Made by a program: the position numbers and the translations under genes
Source of the DNA: an uncultured Pelagibacteraceae bacterium
Lineage (GTDB): Bacteria; Pseudomonadota; Alphaproteobacteria; Pelagibacterales; Pelagibacteraceae
Assembly: GCA_902584365.1 (NCBI GenBank)
Contig: CACHZG010000003.1
Coordinates: 1 to 64,000, forward strand
Length of the DNA: 64,000 bases
Direction of reading: 5' to 3'
Shown: positions 17,188 to 26,428 of the stretch, piece by piece
How positions within the stretch are numbered: position 1 is the stretch's first letter
Layout of the letters: each line of letters opens with the position of its first letter
The notes under the pieces: generated by a model
Told to the model about the DNA's origin: nothing
What the model saw: only the letters and a program-made list of their open reading frames with translations
The model's database searches: none

Positions 17188-17661
17188 AAAAAAAAAAATA
17201 TTAAAACTAATAATTACTTACAAGGATTAAGACCTATTTCTAATACTATTCCAAGAGGTCTTCGAGGAATTCTTAAAAAAGGTGGCCATAATTTTTCCAA
17301 CGTTGTTGATAATTGGAACACAATTGTGGGAAAAAAAATTTCAGATAATTGTTACCCAATAAAAATAAATGCTTCAAAACATGTAGAAAATGGAGTTTTA
17401 ACTTTAATGGTAAAGCATGGTAAGGAGACAGAAATTGAGTATGAGAGAATGAATATCATTGATAAAATAAATTCTTTTTTTGGATATAGGTACATAAAAG
17501 CAATCAAGTTAAATATTATAAATCAATTAAACAATAATACAGAAAAGTTTATCAATAAGAAAAATTTAGAGAAAAAATTTGAAATTAACGAAATAAAAGA
17601 TCATGAACTTAAAAAAAACTTACAAACATTGATAAAAGCTTACAATGAAAAGAAAAGTTAA
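17182..17661 (+). CDS. DUF721 / DciA-like protein
   Basis: 159 residues with the DUF721 core (LRGILKKGGHNFSNVVDNWNTIVGKKISDNCYPIKI...GVLTLMVKHGKETEIEYE), the domain of the DciA replicative-helicase loader. Alphaproteobacterial members are short homologues lying between mutY and dsbA, as here. A role in DnaB loading is plausible from family knowledge but not shown by the sequence alone. Its start overlaps that of mutY by 6 bp, and its end overlaps the dsbA-like gene by 17 bp. Confidence 0.82.
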   Translation: MHKKKNIKTNNYLQGLRPISNTIPRGLRGILKKGGHNFSNVVDNWNTIVGKKISDNCYPIKINASKHVENGVLTLMVKHGKETEIEYERMNIIDKINSFFGYRYIKAIKLNIINQLNNNTEKFINKKNLEKKFEINEIKDHELKKNLQTLIKAYNEKKS

Positions 17662-18241
17662 ATTTATATTCTCATTTGTTATATTAATCTTGCTCTGTTT
17701 TAAAAATATATATGCTAAGGAGCTAAATATTTTATCAAAAGGTGAAGAAACAGCTAAGGTTACAATAAAAATTTTTTCTTCATTAACTTGCCCTTATTGT
17801 GCTGACTTTCACTTAAATATTTTAAAAAATTTAGAAAAGGACTTTCTTAAAAATAAAACTTTAAAAATCGAACATCATGCTTTTCCTTTGGATTTAGCTG
17901 CTTTGAATGCTGAAAAAATTGTGAGATGTGGAAATAATATGAATACTAAGTTTAAGTTGCTGGATATAATTTATGAAAAACAGAAACAGTGGGCTGTGGG
18001 TACAGATATTAATAAAATAAATGACTCTTTATTGGCAATTGGTAAAAGTTTAAATTTAGAGGAAAACAAATTAAAATCGTGTTTAGCAGACGAAGGTCTA
18101 CAGGATGAAATATTAAATGAGAGAATTAATGCGCAAAAAAAATATAATATAGATTCTACCCCAACAATTTATATAAATGAAAAAAAATATAAAGGTAAAT
18201 TTGATTTTGTTTCAATTAAAAAATATATTGAAAAAATATAA
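17645..18241 (+). CDS. Exported DsbA-family thiol-disulfide oxidoreductase
   Basis: A 198-residue periplasmic thioredoxin-fold protein. A signal peptide (FIFSFVILILLCFKNIYA) is followed by the redox motif CPYC (C49-C52) in SSLTCPYCADFH, a DsbA/DsbG-type helical insert, and the cis-proline loop IDSTPTIYINEKKY. It probably oxidises or isomerises disulfides in exported proteins such as cytochromes. It overlaps the upstream DUF721 gene by 17 bp, and smc starts 5 bp later. Confidence 0.88.
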   Translation: MKRKVKFIFSFVILILLCFKNIYAKELNILSKGEETAKVTIKIFSSLTCPYCADFHLNILKNLEKDFLKNKTLKIEHHAFPLDLAALNAEKIVRCGNNMNTKFKLLDIIYEKQKQWAVGTDINKINDSLLAIGKSLNLEENKLKSCLADEGLQDEILNERINAQKKYNIDSTPTIYINEKKYKGKFDFVSIKKYIEKI

Positions 18242-18246
18242 AATTT

Positions 18247-20685
18247 ATGAAATTTAAAAGATTAGATATAATCGGATTTAAATCCTTTTTTGAAAAAACA
18301 ACCTTTCACATTAAAGAGGGATTAACTGGAATTGTTGGTCCTAATGGTTGTGGGAAATCAAATATCGTTGAAGCTTTAAGATGGTGTATGGGTGAAACAT
18401 CTGCCAAAAGTATGAGAGGTTCAGGAATGGAAGATGTAATATTTTCTGGAACTTCTAATAGACCTGAAAAAAATATTGCTGAAGTTTCTATAGCTGTAGA
18501 AAATGAAGATAGTCATGGTCAGTTCAAAGGTTTCGATGAAATAATTGTCAGAAGGAAAATTGAAAGAGACAAGGGCTCAAAATATTTTATAAATGACAAA
18601 GAGATAAGAGCCAGAGATGCACAAACTTTTTTTGCGGATCTATCAACTGGAGCTCACTCCCCATCACTTATAAGTCAAGGAAAAATTGGGCAACTTGTTA
18701 CTGCCAAACCTGTAGATAGACGATCTGTGCTTGAGGAGGCTGCCGGTATATCTGGAATTCATGCTAGAAGGCATGAAGCAGAAGTTAGATTGAATGCAGC
18801 GGAAAATAATCTTAAAAGAGCAGATGAATTAAAAAGACAACAAGAGAAGCAGCTCGATAATCTAAAAAAACAAGCAGAAGAAGCAACAAAATATAAATTA
18901 ATTTCAAAAGAAATTAGAAAAATTGAAGCTGGATTGTATTACTTAAAATTTAATGAAATTAATAAAGAAGAAAAAATGTTAAAAGAAAAACTTGGTGAGC
19001 AAGAGGATGAGCTAAGTGCTATTAATTTAGACTTAAACCACAACAATACCATTTTAGAAAATGAAAATTTAAAGTTGTCACCATTAAGAGACAAAAAAAT
19101 GGAAAGTTTAGCTAAACTACAAAAAATTAATTTGGAAATGACAAACCTTGAAAATGAGGAGAAAAGACTGGGAGAGACACAAAATAAATTAAAAAAATTA
19201 TTGGATACGGTTAACACAGATTTAGATAGAGAACGTACTATTTCAATGGACTCATCTTTGAACGAAAAGAGAATTCTCCAAGAGAAAGAGGAACTTCTTA
19301 AAACTGAGAAAGAGCTTTACGAAATAGAAAACAAGTCACTCCAAGATCTTAAGTTTAACAAAGAGAAACTTAACAAAAACAAATCAAAATTATATGAGTT
19401 AATAGATTTAATAGAAGATTTTGTTGAAAAAAAAGAGCCAATCTCAAAAAGTTTATTGGGTGATTTAAAATCAATAATTGAAGAAATCACGTTATCACAA
19501 GAAGATTACGCAACATCATTTGGAAAAAATGAGACTATAAAAGGTGATGCTATTAAAAGAAAAGAAAGAATAAAAAATATAGACCTTGAACTCGAGAATT
19601 GGAAAAATTTAAAGATTAATTCAGATAAAATGATAGCCGAACTTAACGACAGAAAAGAAAAAATCCAAATTGAGATAAATGAAAATCAGAGAAACCCACA
19701 GAAAATAGCTACTCAAAAAGGTCAAAATATTCAAAATTTAGAGAATACAAAAAAAAGAAATGAGGAACTTGCAGAAGAGTTAGTAGAGGCAGAGAAAAAA
19801 TACAATTTAATAAATCAAAATATTAAAGAAATAAGCGAAAAACTTTCATTCCTCAGGGAGAATAAAGCAAGGAACGAAGCCACTATTGAAGGAATTGATA
19901 ATAGAAAAAAAGACTTAATATATTCAATGAAGAATGAACTCGGAATTGACAACGAAAATATTCTTCTTTCTATTTCTGATTTGAATGAAGTTAGTGAAAT
20001 TGATTTTCCTAGCGCAGAGGCACAACAAGAAAAAATTATTAAAATAAAAAAAGATAGGGAAGCTCTAGGATCTGTAAATTTGAGAGCAGATGAAGAAACC
20101 AAAAAATATGAAGAGGAAATTAAAAAAATGGAATCTGATAGGGACGATTTATACTCAGCCATAGTAAAACTTAAAACAAGCATAGATGAGCTAAATCAAA
20201 GGGGAAGAGAAAGAATGCTTGAAGCTTTTGAGAAAATAAATAGAAAATTTAATGATGTTTATACAAAGTTATTTAGTGGCGGAAGTGCTAAACTTGAATT
20301 AGTAGACTCTGACGATCCGTTAGAGGCTGGGTTGGAAATGCTAGTCTCCCCTCCAGGAAAAAGACTTCAATCAATATCTTTGCTGTCAGGTGGAGAACAA
20401 GCCTTAACTGCTTTGTCACTAATATTTGCAGTATTTTTAGTTAATCCTTCACCTATTTGCGTATTAGACGAAGTAGATGCACCCCTAGATGATGCTAACG
20501 TAACTAGATTTTGTTCTCTACTTGACGAGCTTACCAAAATTACTCAGACAAAATTCATTATAATAACTCATCACGCTTTAACAATGTCAAAAATGCATCG
20601 ATTGTACGGTATAACAATGCCAGAAAAAGGTATTAGCCAACTTGTTGCTGTAGATTTGCAAAAAGCAGAAGATTTGGTCGCATAA
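18247..20685 (+). CDS. smc: Short chromosome segregation SMC protein with no recognisable hinge
   Basis: The N-terminal ATPase half has the Walker A GPNGCGKS (31-38) and the C-terminal half has the signature LSGGEQ (713-718) and Walker B CVLDEVDAPLDD (738-749). These head regions match alphaproteobacterial SMC closely. The protein is only 812 residues against about 1150 in the family. Between the heads I see coiled-coil sequence; the place where the roughly 150-residue globular hinge should sit (about residues 360-430) holds only more helical, charged sequence. The reading frame is continuous, so this is not an obvious frameshift. No ScpA or ScpB gene lies in the window. Confidence 0.92.
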   Translation: MKFKRLDIIGFKSFFEKTTFHIKEGLTGIVGPNGCGKSNIVEALRWCMGETSAKSMRGSGMEDVIFSGTSNRPEKNIAEVSIAVENEDSHGQFKGFDEIIVRRKIERDKGSKYFINDKEIRARDAQTFFADLSTGAHSPSLISQGKIGQLVTAKPVDRRSVLEEAAGISGIHARRHEAEVRLNAAENNLKRADELKRQQEKQLDNLKKQAEEATKYKLISKEIRKIEAGLYYLKFNEINKEEKMLKEKLGEQEDELSAINLDLNHNNTILENENLKLSPLRDKKMESLAKLQKINLEMTNLENEEKRLGETQNKLKKLLDTVNTDLDRERTISMDSSLNEKRILQEKEELLKTEKELYEIENKSLQDLKFNKEKLNKNKSKLYELIDLIEDFVEKKEPISKSLLGDLKSIIEEITLSQEDYATSFGKNETIKGDAIKRKERIKNIDLELENWKNLKINSDKMIAELNDRKEKIQIEINENQRNPQKIATQKGQNIQNLENTKKRNEELAEELVEAEKKYNLINQNIKEISEKLSFLRENKARNEATIEGIDNRKKDLIYSMKNELGIDNENILLSISDLNEVSEIDFPSAEAQQEKIIKIKKDREALGSVNLRADEETKKYEEEIKKMESDRDDLYSAIVKLKTSIDELNQRGRERMLEAFEKINRKFNDVYTKLFSGGSAKLELVDSDDPLEAGLEMLVSPPGKRLQSISLLSGGEQALTALSLIFAVFLVNPSPICVLDEVDAPLDDANVTRFCSLLDELTKITQTKFIIITHHALTMSKMHRLYGITMPEKGISQLVAVDLQKAEDLVA

Positions 20686-20692
20686 ATTATCA

Positions 20693-20971
20693 ATGGGAGA
20701 AAAAAAAGATTTTCAAACTCGCCTAGAAATTGAAAAGGAAAAATTAAATCATAAGGAAGATAAAAATAAGGCAAATAGAGGTTTATTTTTTGGTAATGCA
20801 TTCAGATTGGGCACGGAACTTGTCGCAGCTGTCGCAGTAGGAACAATTATTGGGTTTATTTTAGATAATTGGTTTGATACTAAACCATTATTTATTTTAA
20901 TTTTCTTTTTTGTAGGTTTTGCAGCCGGGATTTTAAATGTTGTAAGAACTGCTAAAGAAATGCAAAAGTAA
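20693..20971 (+). CDS. atpI: ATP synthase accessory protein AtpI/AtpZ
   Basis: A 92-residue protein with a charged N-terminal 35 residues and two membrane segments (LVAAVAVGTIIGFILDNWF and PLFILIFFFVGFAAGILNVV), the AtpI/AtpZ arrangement. Family members aid c-ring assembly or Mg uptake. It is the first gene of the F0 cluster and follows smc by 7 bp. Confidence 0.85.
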   Translation: MGEKKDFQTRLEIEKEKLNHKEDKNKANRGLFFGNAFRLGTELVAAVAVGTIIGFILDNWFDTKPLFILIFFFVGFAAGILNVVRTAKEMQK

Positions 20972-20990
20972 AACTACTATCAGGTTTAAT

Positions 20991-21725
20991 ATGGCTGGAA
21001 ATCCAATGACACAATTTAAGGTCTATAAAATAGGCCCGGAAATAAAGTTTGGTAATATTGATTTATCTTTTACAAACTCTAGCCTTTTTATGATAATTAG
21101 CGCAGCGATAATTTGTTTATTTTTATATTTTTCAACCAAAGAGAGGAAAATTATACCAGGAAAACTTCAATTGATTTCAGAAATGCTATTTAATTTTATT
21201 GCTAAAATGATTAGTGATACCGCTGGATCCAAAGCTAAGCCTTATTTTCCTTTTATATTTAGTCTTTTCGTATTTGTTTTAATATGTAACATGGTTGGAA
21301 TGTTGCCTTACTCTTTTACCGTCACAAGTCATATAATCGTAACCTTAATAATGGCTTTATTTATTTTTTTTGCTGTTACAGTGATCGGTTTTTTAAAACA
21401 TGGTTTTAAATATTTATCAATATTTGTACCTAGCGGAGTACCAGTAGTGCTTTTACCTTTAATTACTGTTATAGAAATTATATCTTACTTAAGCAGACCT
21501 GTAAGTTTGTCTGTAAGATTATTTGCAAATATGATGGCTGGTCACACTATGTTAAAAGTATTTGGAGGATTTGTGATTAGTTTAGGTTTATTAGGTGGTT
21601 GGTTACCGCTTAGTTTTTCGGTTGCATTAACAGGCTTAGAAATATTAGTGGCATTTCTTCAAGCTTATGTTTTTGCAATATTAACCTGTATCTACTTAAA
21701 TGATGCATTAAATTTACACCATTAA
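20991..21725 (+). CDS. atpB: ATP synthase F0 subunit a
   Basis: Membrane subunit forming the proton half-channels next to the c-ring. The 244-residue protein has the expected hydrophobic helices. The essential arginine lies in the conserved SRPVSLSVRLFANMMAGH stretch, and the C-terminal helix LEILVAFLQAYVFAILTCIYL is typical. It lies between atpI (19 bp upstream) and atpE. Confidence 0.97.
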   Translation: MAGNPMTQFKVYKIGPEIKFGNIDLSFTNSSLFMIISAAIICLFLYFSTKERKIIPGKLQLISEMLFNFIAKMISDTAGSKAKPYFPFIFSLFVFVLICNMVGMLPYSFTVTSHIIVTLIMALFIFFAVTVIGFLKHGFKYLSIFVPSGVPVVLLPLITVIEIISYLSRPVSLSVRLFANMMAGHTMLKVFGGFVISLGLLGGWLPLSFSVALTGLEILVAFLQAYVFAILTCIYLNDALNLHH

Positions 21726-21730
21726 TAAAA

Positions 21731-21736
21731 AGGAGG
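21731..21736 (+). promoter_or_regulatory. Strong Shine-Dalgarno site of atpE
   Basis: AGGAGG sits 4 nt before the atpE ATG. Most genes in this window have weak or no recognisable ribosome-binding sites, so this perfect one stands out. It fits the need for many c subunits per ATP synthase from a polycistronic message. Confidence 0.8.
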
Positions 21737-21740
21737 AAAA

Positions 21741-21968
21741 ATGGAGTTAGAAGCAGCAAAGATGATAGGAGCAGGACTTGCGGCAATAGCATTAGCTGGT
21801 GCCGGAGTTGGTATCGGAATTATTTTCGGTAATTACCTATCGGGAGCAATGAGAAATCCTTCTGCAGCACAAAAACAATTCCCTAATTTACTATTAGGAT
21901 TTGCATTAGCAGAAGCAACTGGTTTGTTTGGATTGGTTGTGGCTTTAATTATATTATTTGCTTTTTAG
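21741..21968 (+). CDS. atpE: ATP synthase F0 subunit c
   Basis: A 75-residue hairpin of two membrane helices. The first contains the glycine-rich packing motif (GAGLAAIALAGAGVGIGIIFG), the polar loop is MRNPSAA, and the second helix carries the proton-binding Glu in ALAEATGLFGLVVALII. I see no extra Na-binding polar pattern, so proton coupling is likely. It has the best ribosome-binding site in the window. Confidence 0.97.
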   Translation: MELEAAKMIGAGLAAIALAGAGVGIGIIFGNYLSGAMRNPSAAQKQFPNLLLGFALAEATGLFGLVVALIILFAF

Positions 21969-21975
21969 ATAATAA

Positions 21976-22554
21976 ATGAAGTTTATAATATTTACGTTGT
22001 CAGCTTATTTAGTTGACGAGACTTATTTGTTAGCAGCTGAGGCTGGTATGCCTCAGCTCGACCCAAAATATTGGTTCTCACAAGGTTTTTGGTTAATTAT
22101 TACCTTTGTAATGCTTTACATTTTAGTTGCAAAATTATTTATACCCAAAATAAAAAATAATATTGATGATCGAGAGCGAAAAATTAAAGACGATTTGGAA
22201 AAAGCAAAATCATACAAAGAAAATTCTGAAATTAAAAATAAAGAATATGAACAGGTTATAGAGAAATCTAAAAAGGAAATTTCAAAAATGATTTATGATA
22301 CGAGAAAAAAATTAGAGAAAGATATTCAAAATAAGAAACAAGTAATTGAAAAACAAATTAACGACGAAATTAAAAAAACAGAAAATGAAATAAAAATTCT
22401 TAAACAAAATTCTCTTTCATCTATTGAAAAAATTTCAGAGGAATTAACATCAAAAATAGTTCACGAAATTACTGGTGAGCAGCTTAATCAAAGTAGTGTT
22501 AAAGCTATGGTTTCTGAAGTAACAAAAAAAAATTTTAACAAAATTATATCATGA
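21976..22554 (+). CDS. atpG: ATP synthase F0 subunit b' (first b-type subunit)
   Basis: A 192-residue peripheral-stalk subunit with one N-terminal membrane helix (GFWLIITFVMLYILVAKLF) and a long charged coiled coil. Alphaproteobacteria encode two different b subunits, b' and b, forming a heterodimer; this is the first of the pair. It overlaps the next b gene by 4 bp. Which of the two is called b or b' follows convention by gene order. Confidence 0.92.
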   Translation: MKFIIFTLSAYLVDETYLLAAEAGMPQLDPKYWFSQGFWLIITFVMLYILVAKLFIPKIKNNIDDRERKIKDDLEKAKSYKENSEIKNKEYEQVIEKSKKEISKMIYDTRKKLEKDIQNKKQVIEKQINDEIKKTENEIKILKQNSLSSIEKISEELTSKIVHEITGEQLNQSSVKAMVSEVTKKNFNKIIS

Positions 22555-23045
22555 TAGATGCAACATTTTGGGTAGCAGTTTCATTTGTAATTTTTATTGG
22601 TCTATTGTTGTATTTTAACGTACCGGTCAAAATTAAAAATGTTTTAAATGATAGTATTAAAAGAATAAAAATTCAAATTGAAGATGCGGAAAAATTAAAA
22701 GACGAAGCGAACAATCTACTTAGCGATAGCGAGAAAAAGTTAAGTAATGCAAAAACCGAAATAAAAACCATGACTAATAAAGCGAACGATGACATGGAAA
22801 AATTAATTTTAAAAACTAATGCTGAATTTCATAAGATTATGGAAAATAGAAAAAAAGGTGCAGAACAAAGGATCGCTCAAATGAAACAACAAGCTATTAA
22901 AGATATCAAAGCAGCTTCAGTAAAAATATCTATTACTTCGGTAGAGAATTTGCTTAAAAATTCTGTTGACAAAAACAAATTGGATAAAATTTATCAAGAT
23001 AGTATTGAAGAAACAAAGTTAGCCCTAAAACAAAAATCTAGTTAA
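22551..23045 (+). CDS. atpF: ATP synthase F0 subunit b
   Basis: A 164-residue second stalk subunit: N-terminal membrane helix (FWVAVSFVIFIGLLLYF) followed by a coiled coil. It ends the F0 cluster atpI-B-E-G-F; the F1 genes are not in this window, the usual alphaproteobacterial split. Only 14 bp separate it from crtI, so read-through into the retinal genes is likely. Confidence 0.94.
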   Translation: MIDATFWVAVSFVIFIGLLLYFNVPVKIKNVLNDSIKRIKIQIEDAEKLKDEANNLLSDSEKKLSNAKTEIKTMTNKANDDMEKLILKTNAEFHKIMENRKKGAEQRIAQMKQQAIKDIKAASVKISITSVENLLKNSVDKNKLDKIYQDSIEETKLALKQKSS

Positions 23046-23059
23046 GATAGGCCATAGAA

Positions 23060-24526
23060 ATGGCAAAAAAAATTATTGTTATAGGTTCTGGGTTTGGGGG
23101 ATTGGCTGCATCACTTAGGTTGAAAGCCAAAGATTACGACGTTACTCTATTAGAAAAACATTCAGATTTAGGTGGCAGAGCAAGAGTATTTAAAAAAGGA
23201 AATTTTATCTATGATGGAGGTCCGACTGTAATAACCGCTCCTTATCTTTTTGAAGAATTATTTTCTCTATTTAATAAAAGAATGAATGACTATGTTAAAA
23301 TAGTACCATTAGATTTATGGTACCGTTTTGTGTTCAGCAATGGACAAACTTTTGATTACTCTGGTAATGAAAAGTCTATGGAAAAAGAAGTCAAAAAGTT
23401 TTCAGACAAGGATTTCGAGGGATACAATAATTTAGTAAATTTTACTGAAAAAATTTTTAATAAGGGTTTTACAGATTTATCGGACAAACCGTTTAATAAT
23501 ATTACTTTTATGCTAAAACAGATTCCATCTTTATTAAGTTTAAAAAGTTATAAATCTGTTTATCAATTAGTTTCAAATTATATTTCAAATGAAAAACTAA
23601 GAAGAGTATTTAGCATGCATCCTCTGTTAGTTGGTGGCAATCCTTTTACGACAACCTCAATTTATACCTTGATTTTATTTTTAGAAAAAAAATGGGGTAT
23701 TCATTATTCAATGGGTGGCACAGGAAATGTAGTTTCGGCCTTAGAAAAACTAATGCAAGAAGAAAATATAGAAATTATTAAAGATGCTGAAGTAACTGAA
23801 ATAATTTCAAGCAATAAAAAAGTTAGAGGTGTAAAAATAAATAATTCTAAAGTAATAAATTGTGACTATATTATTTGTAACTCCGATCCTCCAAATGTTT
23901 ATAAAAATTTAATTAAATCAGAAAATAATTACAATTTTTTGTTTAAACAAAAAATGAAAAGAATGGATTATTCAATGGGATTATTTGTTTATTATTTTGG
24001 ATCCAAAAAACAATACAACAATGTGGCGCATCACACTATTTATTTTGGTGAGTCTTATGAAAAACATTTAGATAAGATTTTTGAGAAAAAAGTTCTGTCT
24101 GAGGATATTAGTTATTATTTGCACAGACCTTCAGCTACGGATCCTAATATGTCGCCAAAAAATCAAGATGCGTTTTATGTTTTAGTTCCAGTTCCAAATA
24201 ATTTATCTAATATAAACTGGTCTGAGGAAGGTGAAAAATTTAAAAATCTTATATTAAATAAAATGGATAAGTCAGTGCTTCCAGGGATAAAAGAAAATGT
24301 TGTTAGTGATTTTTATTTAACCCCCGATTACTTCGAAAAAGACTTAGCAACATTACATGGATCAGGATTTTCAATACAACCAAAATTCTCCCAATCAGCT
24401 TATTTTAGGTTTCACAATCAATCAGAGGTTTTTAATAATTTATACTTTGTGGGAGCTGGAACACATCCGGGAGCAGGAATGCCAGGAGTCCTCTCATCTG
24501 CTAAGGTATTGGATAGACTATTCTGA
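23060..24526 (+). CDS. crtI: Phytoene desaturase
   Basis: A 488-residue FAD enzyme desaturating phytoene to lycopene. The N-terminal dinucleotide motif VIGSGFGGLAASLRL is followed by LLEKHSDLGGRARVF; the C-terminal FAD/carotenoid-binding signature is LYFVGAGTHPGAGMPGVLSSAKVL. First gene of the crtI-crtB-crtY-blh set; each gene overlaps the next by 1-14 bp (TGATG with crtB). GGPP synthase (crtE), which would supply the substrate, is not in this window. Confidence 0.95.
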   Translation: MAKKIIVIGSGFGGLAASLRLKAKDYDVTLLEKHSDLGGRARVFKKGNFIYDGGPTVITAPYLFEELFSLFNKRMNDYVKIVPLDLWYRFVFSNGQTFDYSGNEKSMEKEVKKFSDKDFEGYNNLVNFTEKIFNKGFTDLSDKPFNNITFMLKQIPSLLSLKSYKSVYQLVSNYISNEKLRRVFSMHPLLVGGNPFTTTSIYTLILFLEKKWGIHYSMGGTGNVVSALEKLMQEENIEIIKDAEVTEIISSNKKVRGVKINNSKVINCDYIICNSDPPNVYKNLIKSENNYNFLFKQKMKRMDYSMGLFVYYFGSKKQYNNVAHHTIYFGESYEKHLDKIFEKKVLSEDISYYLHRPSATDPNMSPKNQDAFYVLVPVPNNLSNINWSEEGEKFKNLILNKMDKSVLPGIKENVVSDFYLTPDYFEKDLATLHGSGFSIQPKFSQSAYFRFHNQSEVFNNLYFVGAGTHPGAGMPGVLSSAKVLDRLF

Positions 24527-25371
24527 TGGAAAATTTAATAAAAAAACATGCAAAATCTTTTTACTGGGCGAGTTTTTTTTTATCTAAACCAGTATTTGAT
24601 AAATGTTCATCTCTATATAATTTTTGTAGAACTTTAGATGATATAGTTGACGACGATAAAAAACTTGAAATTAAAAAAGAAAATTTTTTTAAGTTCAAAA
24701 AAAATTTCATAAATAAAGTTAACGATAACCCCATAACCAAAGAAATGTGGTCTATAATAGATAGAGAGGGAATTTCTAAACAGGTAGTTATGGACTTATT
24801 CGACGGAGTTGAAATGGACTTGGAAGAAAAGGTAAATATTAAATCTAAAAAGGAATTGTTAATATATTCCTATAGAGTAGCAGGAACAGTTGGTTTGATG
24901 ATGTCAAAAATTCTTAAAGTAAATAATAGAGAAGCTTTGAAAGGTGCTATTGATCTTGGAATAGCAATGCAACTTACGAATATCGCACGTGATGTTTGTG
25001 AAGACAAAGCACGCAATAGGCAATATGTTAAACATGAATTTTCTTCAATCAAAGAAATAATTTATGAGTCTCAGATATTTTATGACAAATCATTTCGCTC
25101 AATTGGTAGTATTCCTATAAAATCTAGATTTTCAGTAATTGTAGCTAGGCGTGTTTACAGAAAAATTGGAGATAATATCCTCAAACAAAAAAATATTGAG
25201 AACTATAATAAAGCAGGAAAAATATATGTACCAGTTTATGAAAAGATTATTCAGACTTTTTTGTCCTTTTTTGACTTTATTAAATTATTATTTATTAAAG
25301 AATTAAGTTACGAAAATCATGCAAATCATACTATTCTTGAAAAGGAAATAAATATAAATGAAAAAATTTGA
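24526..25371 (+). CDS. crtB: Phytoene synthase
   Basis: Joins two GGPP molecules into phytoene. The 281-residue protein carries the two Asp-rich metal-binding motifs, LDDIVDD (D38, D39, D42) and NIARDVCED (D156, D160), plus the conserved YSYRVAGTVGLMM and RQY segments. It overlaps crtI by one base and crtY by 14 bp. Squalene-synthase relatives share the fold, but the crt context settles the call. Confidence 0.95.
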   Translation: MENLIKKHAKSFYWASFFLSKPVFDKCSSLYNFCRTLDDIVDDDKKLEIKKENFFKFKKNFINKVNDNPITKEMWSIIDREGISKQVVMDLFDGVEMDLEEKVNIKSKKELLIYSYRVAGTVGLMMSKILKVNNREALKGAIDLGIAMQLTNIARDVCEDKARNRQYVKHEFSSIKEIIYESQIFYDKSFRSIGSIPIKSRFSVIVARRVYRKIGDNILKQKNIENYNKAGKIYVPVYEKIIQTFLSFFDFIKLLFIKELSYENHANHTILEKEININEKI

Positions 25372-26428
25372 CTTCGTGATAGTTGGTGGTGGATGTGCTG
25401 GATTGTCTCTAGCATATGAACTCGAAATAAATTACAGGTTAAAAAACAAAACTCTTGCAATTATTGAAAGTCGTAAAGAATATAAAAGAGATAAAACATG
25501 GTCCTTCTGGAAAGTTTTTGATCATAATTTTGATGATTGTGTAATTAAAAGTTGGAACAATTTTTCAATCAATACTTCAGAAAATTCTCACAAATTGACA
25601 AATAAAAAATTTCCTTATCAAAGTGTCGATAGTGGTAAATTTTATAATAAAATAAAATCTAAGCTTTCTGCAAATTCAAATATAAGTTTTTATAAAAATC
25701 TAAAAGAAATCAACTCAGAAAATTCAATAATTTTTAATAGTGTTTTTGAAAAAGAAATTGATAAATCTAAACTGTGGCAACACTTTCAAGGTATTGAGAT
25801 AGAGACACCGGAGAAAATTTTTGATGAGGAAATAATAAATTTAATGGATTTTAATTGTGATCAGAGAAAAGAAGTACATTTTTTCTACACATTGCCATTT
25901 AGTAAAAACAAAGCTTTAGTTGAAACAACTTGGTTATCGGATTTAGAAGATCAGAGTCTTATGGACTATGACAGACAATTAGAAAATTACATTAAAAATA
26001 ATCTAGGTATTAAAAACTATAAAATAAATTTTACTGAAAAAGGCGCTATTCCACTTTTTTACCCTTCTTTAAAAAATAAAAATGGTAAAGTGATTAATAT
26101 TGGATCAGCTGGAGGGATGACCCGGCTAAGTACAGGATATACTTTTTTAAATATTCAAGAGCATAGTAAGTATATTGTAAAAAATATTGATAAAATTGAT
26201 GAAATAAAAAAATTTAACTTAGGAAAAAAATATAAATTTTTAGATAAAGTGTTCCTTAAAGTCTTAAGGAAACATCCTGATAAGATGCCTAAAATATTTT
26301 TCAATATGTTCAAAACTTCCTCAAATACAATTATAAAATTTTTGTCGAATAAAAGTAATATAATTGAAGATATTAACATTATAAGCAAAATGCCAAAATT
26401 TATTTTTTTTAAGGCATTATTTAATTAA
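25358..26428 (+). CDS. crtY: Lycopene beta-cyclase
   Basis: A 356-residue flavoprotein cyclising lycopene to beta-carotene. The N-terminal FVIVGGGCAGLSLAYEL nucleotide motif, the KTWSFW segment and the LVETTWLSD stretch are typical of bacterial CrtY. It lies between crtB and blh, overlapping the latter by one base. Confidence 0.93.
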   Translation: MKKFDFVIVGGGCAGLSLAYELEINYRLKNKTLAIIESRKEYKRDKTWSFWKVFDHNFDDCVIKSWNNFSINTSENSHKLTNKKFPYQSVDSGKFYNKIKSKLSANSNISFYKNLKEINSENSIIFNSVFEKEIDKSKLWQHFQGIEIETPEKIFDEEIINLMDFNCDQRKEVHFFYTLPFSKNKALVETTWLSDLEDQSLMDYDRQLENYIKNNLGIKNYKINFTEKGAIPLFYPSLKNKNGKVINIGSAGGMTRLSTGYTFLNIQEHSKYIVKNIDKIDEIKKFNLGKKYKFLDKVFLKVLRKHPDKMPKIFFNMFKTSSNTIIKFLSNKSNIIEDINIISKMPKFIFFKALFN

